NCBI RefSeq assembly: GCF_000281045.1
Contig: NW_008246134.1
Coordinates: 34,758 to 56,566 of the forward strand
Length of the DNA stretch: 21,809 bases
Direction: 5' to 3'
Source of the DNA: Saprolegnia diclina VS20
Lineage: Eukaryota; Oomycota; Saprolegniomycetes; Saprolegniales; Saprolegniaceae
Shown here: positions 1 to 9,767 of the stretch, in pieces
How positions within the stretch are numbered: the first letter of the stretch is position 1
Layout of the letters: every line of letters starts with the position of its first letter
The notes under the pieces: generated by a model
Seen by the model: only the letters and a program-made list of their open reading frames with translations
What the model was told of the DNA's origin: nothing
Database searches by the model: none
Program-made: the position numbers and the translations under genes

Positions 1-104
1 AGCAAATTCTACACATATGATCCTTGACGAATCCGGTGAAAGCTGTTGGTGTCACTGTTGGTGACGCGTGTTTGAACCTTCTGCCTGCCTCTCATCCCAA
101 AAGA

Positions 105-884
105 ATGCCATTCACTTCAACAACGAAGTATGGTGAGGATGGCGAGTCGCTTTGTCTCAAAGCCAAAGAAAAGGCTTTGCAAGTGTGATGGGCCGCGACT
201 GTCGCGCATGATCCTGCTACCAACTCACTCTAGATTTTGCCGACGATGACGCAGCAACTGCCCGTGGTTTTTGCCTACAACGCTGCCTTAGCAGTGTCGT
301 CGGGCTCCTGTCGACTTGGTGTCACGACAACGACCAAACGCGATCGCTACGTCATCTGGCTCGAGGCCAAGGCGTCCAAGCACCAATGGTACGTCCCCCT
401 GGCGTATGTCCGCCGTGCAGTTAATCACGTGAGGAGGCAATGTTGTGTGTCGGACATGACGCAGCACGCGCCACCAAACGTCGTGCTGCCCATGCACGCC
501 GTCATGGCGGCGTTCAAGGTACCTCATTGCATGCATTTCTTGTCTCGGTCAAAAACACTTGGCTTGTAGCGCGCAGTTGAGGCGCCGTCGTCGCGTGAGA
601 CGCTGAACATGGGAACGCCGGATGCTGCGGACGCAAAAGACGGTCACCTTCAGCTCATTCTGCACATGTCACTCATGGTCGAGCTCGAGTTGGACTTTAC
701 GTTTGATATGGCGCCATTGACGGTCGAGGCGGTTGAGATTCTGGCTGCCAAGATCCGCGACGTGGAAGACACGATTGCAGTTACCAACCAAAAGCTGTCG
801 GCGCTCGAGAAGCGCCTGAACGAGGCGTCACCCACTTGGGCGCCATTCTGCGGTGGGGACTCCAAGAAGGCTGCTGAACCCTAA
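105..884 (+). CDS. Small hypothetical protein, 225 aa, 3 exons
   Basis: Exons 105-182, 234-518 and 570-884 join in frame (introns of 51 nt each, donors gtgtga and gtacct, acceptors ctctag and ttgtag). The ATG at 105 is the first in a frame that opens after a TGA at 18-20; a further upstream exon cannot be excluded. I do not recognise a named domain. The first exon has a KAKEKAL motif and the second a TKRDRYVIWLEAKASK stretch. The C-terminal part has a DFTFDMAPLTVEAVEIL segment that runs into a predicted coiled coil at about residues 172-206. There is no signal peptide or membrane segment. The joined exons keep frame and coding character, so I believe the gene. It resembles, from memory only, small lineage-specific oomycete proteins that combine a compact beta-rich N-terminus with a short coiled coil. 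Function unknown. Confidence 0.65.
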
Positions 885-1492
885 TGCAAACTGTGGCTTC
901 TACCAAGAGTACATAAATACCATTATGTACTCTTGCTTCTGCCCAGCTGCAACAGGTCCCTTGCGGGGTGAGCTGGTAGGAACTTTTGTATTGAATGCGA
1001 AGCGTTGATTAACGGTATTGCGACGACGGCGCTTGCTGCAGTCTTCGCGCGCTTGTGCAATCGCACCTAACTGGAAAGTTGCGCGAATTTCGGTTAAGTA
1101 CGCAGGCGCACTTCAGCGCAATTGTAATACTTTAATCAAGTATAACGTCCGGGGATGTGACAGCACTTAACGGGAACTATATAATCGCACTTTACGGGAC
1201 AGGTTTCGCGCGATGCGATTGGCTTAGACCAATGAAACGCTGGGTATCTCGATCCAGGGGTAAATAATAGTTGTGTTGTGCACCCCTGTCTCGATCCAAG
1301 GTTTCAAATTTCGAGATGCGAAAATCAATTCGCGTTGCTGCTCTCCCGAACCCAACCCGAATGTTCCCAGGCAGAAATTTCCTTTTCGACTCTCGTACAA
1401 CTTGTACCGGTAGAATAAGGTTAGGAATCGATAGTAGTAGATCAACAGCCCATTTAACTGAGAAAAATTAGAAAACTATTGACGACAAATCG
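885..1492. other. Intergenic region between convergent genes
   Basis: This is the shared 3' flank of the first gene (+) and gene A (-). It is more AT-rich than the neighbouring exons and holds no convincing coding sequence. It contains the hairpin at 904-935 and two near-identical 13-mers of the form GCACTT(A/T)ACGGGA at 1163-1175 and 1187-1199. It also has a repeated TCTCGATCCA (near 1248 and 1290). The short open frames here have no family resemblance or coding character. Confidence 0.6.
904..935. repeat. Perfect 13-bp inverted repeat (hairpin)
   Basis: CAAGAGTACATAA at 904-916 is exactly the reverse complement of 923-935, with a 6-nt spacer. It begins 20 nt after the stop codon of the first gene, so it would lie in that gene's 3' UTR as a stem-loop. 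It could influence 3'-end formation or transcript stability, or be a transposon footprint; the sequence does not decide. Confidence 0.8.
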
Positions 1493-4400
1493 CTAAATCA
1501 ACGGATTGCGCAGACCTTGGCGAGCCCGCAGCGCCAGTTCGGCGTACGTCGCTACGGTCGGCAAGCCAATCGTCCCGTCGCGCAACAAGACGGCCGCCGA
1601 CGGCTCCAGCAGCACGATATTGACGGGCTTGTCGCCGCCGACGCAACTGTAGACCATGTAGAGCTCGATGGGCCGCAGTGAGCGCAAAAATTGCCACCAC
1701 CAACTCACCACCATCGGCGCCGATGCTGTCGACACACTCGCCTGCCACGTCTCGAGTGGCACCGGGAACGCCGTCATCGTATGCAGCAAGACGCTGACCT
1801 CGAGCGCGTGCCAGCCCACGAGAAGGTCGCCAACCACGTACCGAAAGCCTTTTCGAAACAGCGTGGCCGCCGCGTCCGACGTTGCCACGGGACTCCAGTA
1901 CACAAAGCCACCGCGAGGCGACGGACTCGGGCCCGTCGCGGCGCGGCCAAACAGAAACTGCTGCAACAACGGCAGCGGCAGTCGAGGTGACGAGATCGTT
2001 TGGCGCATAACGACCATGTGGCCGAGAAGAAGCCCGAGTGCCACCAAGTTGAGTGAATCGACGTCGCCCGTAGCAAACCCAGCTTGGAGCTCGAGCCAGA
2101 GATCGTTGCACGTTGCTGCCTCCTTCGTACTGCGCACCGTCTTGTCATCGTGGAAGAGGAAATCGATCGGCTGGCGCCAGTCGCTGATCGTCTTGACTTG
2201 ATTTGCAAATGACGCCCACCACCGGTCCCGGGCGACGACGTGGACGACAGCGTTGGACGGTTTGATCGGCGAAGCATTCCGAACCGCCTCTTGGAGCTGC
2301 ACGAGCTTGAGGTCGACGCATAGAACCGACCGGTACCGCTGAAAGAACCCACCTTTGGCCGCTTGCAAATCGCCCGCGACCAGCGAATTGAGAAACTCGC
2401 CGAGGGCCATGTCGTCCAGGAGCAGCCGCAAGACGACCGGCGGCTCGGCATTCTGCTGTTGACTCACATTGCACACATACTCGAGCTGCGGGAGCGGGTC
2501 CATCGCAAGCAGCGTCCGTACCATACTCGCTGTCGTGGCCATAGCGATCGGCCACAGCCCCGAGCCGGCCTGTGGCGTGCACAGAGGCACGTGGAGCTCC
2601 TGGAGCACGCCGACAGCGGCCTCGTCTTTGCGAAGGATCGCAGTCGCGTACAAGCTGGGCGTTGCGTGCACGACGCTGGTGGGCAGGTGGCGCAGGAGCG
2701 GCGCCTTGTGCGCCGTAATCAACCAGTGCACAGCCGTGTTCCCCTGGCTGTCGGTCGCCAACCAGTTGGGCTGCAGCCGCACGACAAAATCGATGTGGGC
2801 AGCGCTCACGTTCACGTGCTGGCACAGCAGCATGAGCGGCGTCGCCGCCAAGTTGAAGAGGTTCATTTGCACGGGCGGGAGCAGCGCCAAGAGCGTCGCA
2901 AAGTTGTCGGGCAGCGACACGCACAGCTAAACACGATACGTCATTGCATCGAGTACAAGATTTGATGCGACGTACGTAGTGTGCCCACGTGTTGCGCAAG
3001 TCGTCATAGATCGTTCGCAGGGGCGCAAAGCGCTGCAAAAGCGCCACGACAAAGCGCGGCGACTCTGCCATGTACAGCGCCATGGCCGACTGCCCCAGTA
3101 TGTCCAGTCGGCAAAGCAGCGGCGGGCAGCGCGCAATGATCGACGTGACGACCCCAAGCTGCTTGGTCCCACAGGTCAAATTCAGTACATTGCGCTCAAA
3201 GTGGCTCACAAACGTCGGCCACGTCTCGGCCGGCAAGAGCGTCAAGAGGCGCAGCAGCGCCTGCATCGAGTCGGTTTTCGCTGCTATAAGAACGCACGTG
3301 TCGCCGTGCTGTACGTACGTCCAGTCGATCGAATACGATCTCGTCGCCAAGAGCGTCTCGAGCCAGACCACGTTGTTGGTCGCGCTCGCCTGCCAGACTG
3401 CGCTTTGGAACACTTGCGCCGACACACCCACTGGTAGTGGCACGCATTGCGCGCAATAGACCGTGGTCGGTGGCACGCACATGCGGTGCATCCACGCACC
3501 ACACGATGGCGCGCGGCAGACGAGGAACGACGAGGCGTACGGGCGGATCGGGTTCGAGTTGCCGCACGGACACGCCCAGCGCGGCGCCGGTCGCGGCAGG
3601 GGCTGAAAGAACGCCATTTTGCGCTGCGTCGTCGTCGTCGGCGCGTCATCGCTGTTGGCAGGTAATGACGATACGCTTGGTGGTGTCGGTGCAATGCATG
3701 GAATCGCCGTCGGGCTGGCCGCGTCCGGGACCACGTCGGGGGCCAACGTCATCGTCGCCAAGGATCCTGGTGCCGCGTCTTTTGGCGGAGGGCATGCGTT
3801 CGATGGCACGGGTGCGACGTCTGCAACTACTGGTTGACTCATGCCAGGCACCGCTGCCGTGGGCACAGGCGGTGCGACAGACGCCGTCTCGTCGTCGTCG
3901 TCATCGTCCAGGATGACATTGTGGTGCTTTCGGGTCGTCTTGACCACGAGGAGGTCGTCGTCGGGCGATACATGCGGTGGGTCCTCGGGTGGTGACATCG
4001 GCTTGCGCCGATGTCGTTTCTGCACGGGCGTCAACGCGTCGGTACCATTTTCATCGTCCGACGACGGCGCGCTGCATCCCGGCGACCACGACACCGACGA
4101 CGGGGCGTTTGGTGACGGCGGTGCGTCATCCGCTTCCTTGTCCATGGCTGCACCGAGCTCCCCGGCCAGTCTGTCGTCCAGACCCACGTCTTGCGAGCTG
4201 TTGGTGGTCGCTGATGTCGTACTCGGAGGTTCAAGAGTGCTGTGGACGACCGCTGGCGAGTCCAGTAGGTCGACCACGAGCGGTGGCCGTTGCATTTGTG
4301 TGGTCTGCTCGTCCGGAGGCGGCGCCACGTCCGGCTCGGAGTCCGAGTCGAGCGAGATGATGACAATGTCGCTGGACGCACCCGGCACGAGCGACGCGAG

Positions 4401-5192
4401 GTTGATGCCTTGGGGCATGGGCGGTGCGCTCGGCTGTCGGCGCTTGACGCAGATACTCTCCAGTGTACGCCGACTCGCCGCTTGCTCTAACCGCCGTCGT
4501 TTGCGGCAGGTGCTGCTTTCGTCCGAGCTCGTGCTGGACACGTCGGCCCAACTGGATCGGCCCGCGGAAACGGCAGCAGCCTCCTGCTGACATGGCACTC
4601 GCTCGCCTTGCCGCGGCGACTCTTGCTCGACCAGTTGCGCCAACGCAGCGCGGTACTGGATGACGGCGGGGTTGGCTTCCCAGAGCGCAGTCTCGGTCTT
4701 GAAGAGATCCCACGAGGCGAGCTTGATCGCGTCGACGAGATGCCACGAGTGCGCCGTCGCCACGTACAGCTCCTGCGCCAGCGCTTTGCTAGAAAACGGC
4801 AGCGTCTCAACGTCTAGCCACGTGTTGGGACCAGACGACCAGCGCGCGCGGACGAAGCGCCGAGGCCGTACCTGCGGTGCAATGAGCGGGACGAGCTCGA
4901 TCAAGTCCAGCAGCTTGACCATGGCCCGCGTCTTGGACGTCTTCGCGTGGCTCGGGACATGCGCAGGGTCGTCGCACACGCCAAGCACTGTCTTGACGCG
5001 GTAGTTGCCGCTCGCATCCAGCACGAGGAAGCGGCGTGTGTACTTGAAGGGCGCGGTGGGGGCCTCCATGCGGAGCTGCGCTTCGAACATCGCAGGCTCC
5101 AACGTACGGAGCAGGAGGTCAGACGCAGGCGATGCGAAGACGTTGGCGTCGTCGGCCTCGATGGGCGGGAAGACCTCGACTCGTCGGTGCAT
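1493..5192 (-). CDS. Gene A: chromo-like / PHD / ankyrin / degenerate HECT-like protein, 1216 aa
   Basis: Exons 5192-2976 and 2926-1493 join in phase 0 across a 49-nt intron (gtacgt...tttag). The ATG at 5192 is the first after an in-frame TGA. Domains in order: a conserved N-terminal region (about 35-190) with a possible chromo-like core (FVRARWSSGPNTWLDVETL, 113-131); a long disordered S/P/D/E-rich linker (190-535) with basic clusters near 230-235 and 392-398 and hydrophobic-acidic SIM-like motifs at 276-286, 306-312 and 425-435; a C4HC3 PHD-type finger (C541, C543, C559, C564, H569, C572, C580, C583); ankyrin-like helical repeats (about 600-850); and a HECT-like region (about 940-1216). HECT landmarks are LGLLLGHMVVM in the N-lobe and VVSWWWQFLRSL...YSCVGG in the C-lobe. 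The residue aligned with the catalytic Cys is about R1188. Paralogue of the downstream gene B. Probably nuclear. Domain names beyond the zinc finger and ankyrins are inference. Confidence 0.8.
3890..3915. repeat. GTC-type trinucleotide run coding an Asp tract in gene A
   Basis: A run of GTCGTC-like triplets on the + strand encodes the poly-aspartate stretch at about residues 429-434 on the - strand, in the disordered linker of gene A. It directly follows the VIL hydrophobic core of a candidate SUMO-interacting motif and supplies its acidic flank. Confidence 0.7.
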
Positions 5193-5568
5193 GTCCCACT
5201 CGCTTGGACCGTCGCCGGCGACTTGCTTGGTCGGATTCTGTTGTCATTAAACGGGTTAAATACCACCGACATCCGTTTTATTGCGTTTTATTTCCTTCGC
5301 CAAAATCCGCTCGCGCACTACGCAGTCATACAGTATAACGCGTATGCTCCAGCGCTATGCGCTTATGCGACCCTATCCATGTATCGGATCGTGGCTGTGA
5401 TGTGCTACGAGAGCTGCACAGCTACTCCATCCCCGTCGCTGCAACGTCAAGTTTAACCTCCCCGTCCAACGCGTTTTTCTCAACACGCCTGTGATTCGCT
5501 AAAATAGATATGCCCTCCCAGCCAATCCCATCACGCTGCCTATTATAAACCACCAATCACACACCAGC

Positions 5569-5658
5569 ATGCTTCGCGCCGTTGACGCGCTTCAACGCGC
5601 CCTTGCTCACTCGCGAGCATGCAGCAGCATGGTCCAGTTGCTTCAAGACTTGCCCTAG
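5569..5658 (+). other. Orphan short ORF, 29 codons, preceded by a TATA-like box
   Basis: The ORF starts at ATG 5569, is rich in Ala, Leu and Arg (MLRAVDALQRALAHSR...), and ends at TAG 5656-5658. Its start looks like an amphipathic mitochondrial presequence. A TATAAA at 5544-5549 and a CCAAT just after it stand close upstream. No downstream exon is evident: the following DNA is a microsatellite and then the antisense of gene B. It could be the stranded 5' end of a lost gene, or chance. Confidence 0.2.
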
Positions 5659-5669
5659 CTCTCCATCTT

Positions 5670-5745
5670 CCTATATCCATCTACTATCCATATATCCATC
5701 TACCTATATCTATCCATCTACTATCCATCTATCCATCGATCGATG
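5670..5745. repeat. TATCCATC-type microsatellite
   Basis: An imperfect tandem array of tatccatc and tatccatctac units, with ATATCC and CGATCGAT variants. It lies about 80 bp beyond the 3' end of gene B. It is low in complexity and non-coding. Confidence 0.85.
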
Positions 5746-5822
5746 TATTGCTTCTAGTATCTCGCGCAACAAGTCACTCAATCCTTTGGGATATCCAAAG
5801 CAAAATCGATTGTCGGCGTCGC

Positions 5823-8748
5823 TTACGCTGCCCGGAGCGCAAGCGTCAACGCGCTCTTGAGGTCGCTTTCCGTTGCTATCTCTGCGCTCAGCTGCACCTC
5901 GCCCGGCCCCAGCGTGGTCGAGATCGTGTTGATGGCCAGCGTCCACGGACCGAGTCCGACGACGACTTGGAGCATGCCAAGCGCGTGCGTCGGCAGGGCA
6001 TTTACCACGTGCCACCACATCTGGACCGTCTCGTTCGTCTGCGGGTCGACGCCCGGCTGGTGTCGCACCGTCGCCTGCCACGCTGCCACGTCCCGCGGCA
6101 CGCGAAACAGCAGCACGTAGAGCTCGGGGGCGGTCCATCCGTCGAGCGCCGAGCCCAAGAGCCGGAAAAACGGCGTCCGAAAGGCGCTGGCGCCCGTCTC
6201 GAGCACGTGCCGATCCGCGCGGTGGGCGAGGTACGCCGTCGACGCCGCGTTCGGCTTGTGAACCAGGCATCGAAAGAGCTCCATCGACATCGTCGGCGTA
6301 GGTGGCAATGACTTTTGCATGCACACGAGGTGCCCGAGGACCTTCCCCAGCACGAGCATGGTCGCCGGGTGCAGCTCGTCGAGCACCCGCGCATTTAGCA
6401 CCTGCGGCCAGAGCGTCGACCAAAACGCATCGTCCGACGACACGTAGCGGTCACTCGGTGTGCACAGCGTGATGGGCTAGACCATATGTCAATAGTAACG
6501 ACTACGATCGGGCTCGTACCTCGCGCCAGTTGAAGTTGGCCTTGGACGCAGTCAGCAGCGCGGTCCAACACGACTCGTCGGGCTTGACCGTGATGGTGAC
6601 ACCGACCGTGCTCGTCGGCAGCGTCAAGACGGCTTCGAGCTGCAGCAGCTTGGCATCGAACGGCAGCAAGTGCCGGTACCGCACAAAAAACGGCGCCGAC
6701 AACAGGCTCCGCTCGACCATGATGCTCTGGCCAATGTACGTTAGGATGCTCACGTCGCTCGCCATGCAGTCCACGAGGCGCTGCACCGCGTCCGGCGCCA
6801 TCTCGGCCGCGTCGTGGACGTACTGCAGCTGGGCGCGCAGATGGCACTTGAGCAGCTGCAGCACAAACGCCGGTGTGGGCGCCGACAAGATGGGCCAGAG
6901 CTGGCTCGTGCCTTCGCGCTCGAGCAAGCGCTCGTTAAAGTGAACGAGGAGCATGGCCACCGCCTTGGTTTGGCCGTGCTGCATTGCACACGTAAAGATA
7001 TCGGACGCCTCGAGCACGACTGAGCGCTCGATGTGCAAGATCAGGTCTCCGTGGCCGGCCATGAGCAAGTGGTGCAGCGGTCCATATCCTTTCTTGTCGG
7101 TGGAGCGCCACCAGTCTGTCGGGAGACTCAGCGCGCGCAAGTGCTGCGCCTTGAGGCGCGGGTGCTGACACGCCAGCATCACGGGTGTTTCGCCGTCGTC
7201 GTTCACATCGCTAAACGTGGCGTACGGCAGCACGTTGATGACGGCGGCAAAATCCGTCTCGGGGAGCGCGCGGCACAACTACAAATGTGATCTGTCAGCA
7301 TGACATACCTGTCGTGTATGTCATACCACGTGCGCAATGCCATTGTTCTTCTCGTCCGGAATACGCAGCACACCGCTAAGGTCCTTGCGGAGCCGCAAAA
7401 AGTCGCGTGGCATCTCGCGCAAGAAGAGCTCCATGCACGACTGTTGAAATGCATCTGTCGAGAGCAAGAGCAGCGGCTGCTGCGACACAAGGTGCGCGAC
7501 GACACGCGAGTGGCGCTGCGCAATCGCAATGTGCAGCGCGTTGCGGCCAATGTCGTCGACAAGCGAGCCCCACTCCGCCTTGGGGCTGCGCGTCAGGAGG
7601 TACTGAAGCGCATCGACTGCGCCGGCGTCCGCAGCTGCCAAAATGCACTGCTGCAGCACCGCTCCATCGAGGAGGACGTTCTCGGCTCGGAGCAAGTGCA
7701 ATGCGTTCGACTGCGCGGCGAGGACAAGGTGGGCGGCGGTAAACGTGCGACGCGGTCGCGGCTCGCAGCGCGCGCAGTGACGCGTGGACGGGCTCGTGCA
7801 CACAGTATGCATCGCACGACGGCAGTGCATGTTGGCGCAGACGTTCCAAAGCCCCGAGTAGCCGTCGTCGCTGTCGGTGACCAGGCCGCACGGACAGGCG
7901 ACAGTCGTCGTGGGCGGCGACGCCAGTGCAACACCATACTTGGCCTTGAGGGCGAGCGTGCTCAAGGTGCACACAACATCGTCGACCACATCGGCGGCGG
8001 CGGCAGGGGTCGGCGGCGCCTGCTCGTGCTCGTGCTCGTGCTCGTCCATCGAGTCGTCCTCCGACTCGGTGTCGCCGGGAAGTGGCGGCTTCATGCGCTT
8101 GCTGTTCGTATCGTAAGGCGCGGCCGGGCGCTTGAGCGTCGCTTGCGTCTCGTCTGGCGGCTGCACCTTGATTGGTTGCGCGGTTTGCAGCCAGTTGGCA
8201 ACGACCGGGTCGTCGAGCCAGAGGCGGTCTTCGGCCGCATAGGCCTCCCACGACGCCGGCAGGACCTTGTCGACGCGCAGCCACGAATTGATCGTCGCCA
8301 CGTAGAGCTGCTGCAGCAAGTTGCGGTGCTCGTTACGGACGTCCGCTACGTGCATCCACGTGTCGCTCGACTTGTCGGCCCATTGCACCAGCACCATGTA
8401 CCACTCGACACCTTTCCCGTCCGTCGACTTGCACTGGATCATGTCCACGAAGCGCAGAGGCACACGAAGCGCTGCGTCGCTTCGGGATCGGCTGCGCGGG
8501 TGCTCGCAGGATTCGGAGATCGCGTGCGTCCGAAGCCCGCTCGTCGTCATGACCAGGTACCGACGCGTGTATGTGAACGGAACGATTGGACTCTCGGTGA
8601 CGAGGTCTGCATTGAAGTGCGCAGACGGCTGCATGCGCCGAAGGAGGTCGGCGTGGGCGTCGCTGCAGACCACGTCGTGCGCGAGCAGCGTCGGGTATTC
8701 CTTGGGCTTGTGTGCCATGGCTTGTTTGGCCAGCTGCAACAATGCCAT
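5823..8748 (-). CDS. Gene B: paralogue of gene A, PHD / ankyrin / degenerate HECT-like protein, 944 aa
   Basis: Exons 8748-7327, 7278-6520 and 6476-5823 join in phase 0 (introns of 48 and 43 nt). The N-terminal region (about 55-190) shares APF/VPF-x-YTRR(F/Y)LV, an aromatic-W...TW core (117-135) and QxLYVAT(A/I)xSW with gene A. A shorter acidic linker carries a His-Glu repeat near 237-242. The PHD-type finger is C285, C287, C304, C309, H314, C317, C325, C328, with the same unusually short last loop as gene A. Ankyrin-like repeats span about 340-570; clear units are DDIGRNALHIAIAQRHSRVV and DKKGYGPLHHLLMAGHGDLI. The HECT-like region (about 660-944) shows LGKVLGHLVCM, YVLLFRV and VQMWWHVVNAL. 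The catalytic-Cys position falls in STTLGPGEVQL, near G917, and no Cys is nearby. First intron position is shared with gene A; the second is unique to gene B. Confidence 0.8.
8021..8048. repeat. TGCTCG hexanucleotide repeat inside gene B
   Basis: About four copies of TGCTCG on the + strand encode the alternating His-Glu tract of the gene B acidic linker. The array is in frame and in a disordered region, so it can vary in length without breaking the protein. Confidence 0.75.
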
Positions 8749-9300
8749 CCTTTGGCCAAGCTATATGCACGCAACGTTTCACATACCAATCTTGGGTATA
8801 AATCCACCGAGCGTTGAAAACGGGGCGTATCAGGACTAAAAACACCGCGTTTTCAGAGTTTAACCGACGTTGCGACAGGAGTTCGGCGGCTTTGTCGACC
8901 CGATAGCGTTCCAAATCGAAAGCGCTTAAACTTTGCGAAGAGGTAGATACCGTCTTAGGGAGCCGAATGAGCTACGTAACGTTGGCAGGCGGCGCGTACA
9001 GAGTGAGCAATCACCACTTTTGTTATTTTTGGTATGTACCACATATACATCTAGATACGGCATTCGCCAAAACTAAATTGAAGACGAGCACACATCGTTA
9101 TCGGACGACGTCGCGCTAGTCGCCGTTGGAACATTCGACGGCGCTGAAGCGGAATGAAATTCGACGCGAGCTGGGTCCAACGGCCGCTCACAGCACGTCA
9201 CCAACCCTACACGCTGTTATCCAGCGGATCCAGCGGCGATCACCGAGCATTGCCGGGTAGCAGCACTTCATTCAACCTTAAAGCCGTGTGGTGCAATGTA

Positions 9301-9355
9301 AGCGATGTCGTCTACCAGCATCTACCACTGGTAAATGCTGGTAGACGTCATCGCT
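9301..9355. repeat. Near-perfect 55-bp palindrome (nested hairpin)
   Basis: The 21-nt arms at 9301-9321 and 9335-9355 are reverse complements except for one T/T pair (9308/9348). The 13-nt between them also folds: TACCA at 9323-9327 pairs with TGGTA at 9329-9333 around a single C at 9328. Only two pairs mismatch over the whole element. It could form a cruciform in DNA or a long hairpin in RNA. It may be a miniature inverted-repeat remnant or a small-RNA precursor. Confidence 0.85.
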
Positions 9356-9711
9356 ATAGCCTATCGCGCTAGCCAGAACGTCCTGCCATTACGATTCTTG
9401 TTGGCGCGCTCAGCGGTACCGCAGCATTTCTCACCGCTGACACTTCAAGTCGCATTACGTAGGATGTCAATCAACAAGCTTAGCCACCCGCTATCCTATA
9501 TCGGGGGCGGTGCGAATCAAGAGACCAACTCACCAGGATTACCTTTGGTTTACTTTCTTCTTGGTCTACCTCTCACCGTCTATCTCACCTAATCGGTGAC
9601 GCAATGATGCTTCGCACGTATACCTCTCTCGCTCCCCGCGGCAGCTTAAGATCGCTCAACTGAACCTGCCACAAAATGGCGCCGACACGTAGTGGCAGAG
9701 TGGCAGGAATT

Positions 9712-9735
9712 CCGGATAATACGCGTTGTATCCGG
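9712..9735 (+). promoter_or_regulatory. CCGGATA and TATCCGG elements upstream of RPB4
   Basis: CCGGATA at 9712-9718 and its reverse complement TATCCGG at 9729-9735 lie 50 and 33 nt before the RPB4 ATG. The same heptamer occurs at similar distance before four other genes here. Confidence 0.5.
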
Positions 9736-9767
9736 TAATCGGCCAGAATTGCACTTGCGTGGCGGAA

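Larger units (their letters stand above)
5193..5822. other. Intergenic region between genes A and B
   Basis: This 630-bp gap lies upstream of gene A and downstream of gene B, which are both on the - strand. It presumably carries the gene A promoter. It contains the microsatellite at 5670-5745 and an orphan TATA-plus-short-ORF arrangement at 5544-5658 on the + strand. It has no TATCCGG element of the kind found before the housekeeping genes on the right. Confidence 0.6.
8749..9767. other. Divergent intergenic region between gene B and RPB4
   Basis: This is the largest gene-free stretch of the window (about 1 kb), between the 5' ends of gene B (-) and RPB4 (+). It is AT-richer than the exons. 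It contains the 55-bp palindrome at 9301-9355 and the CCGGATA/TATCCGG pair just before RPB4. None of the short open frames here shows family resemblance, and I found no tRNA. Confidence 0.6.

Noticed and set aside
1163-1199. Two near-identical 13-mers GCACTT(A/T)ACGGGA as a regulatory array
   Set aside because: Only two copies in an intergenic stretch between convergent gene ends. Nothing ties them to a promoter.
2145-2975. Continuation of the gene A first-exon frame past the intron (Arg/Ala-rich tail)
   Set aside because: The frame stays open by chance. The 49-nt intron restores ankyrin and HECT-like sequence in line with gene B, and the tail has no conserved features.
3841-4590. Ser/Gly-rich open frame on the + strand opposite the gene A linker
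   Set aside because: It is a mirror of the Asp/Pro/Ser-rich disordered linker and has no start context or family resemblance.
7300-8817. 505-codon open frame on the + strand, longer than any single exon of gene B
   Set aside because: It is the antisense of gene B. Its translation is Arg/Val/Leu-rich with no domain, as expected from GC-biased codons read backwards, while the - strand shows a zinc finger and ankyrin repeats conserved with gene A.
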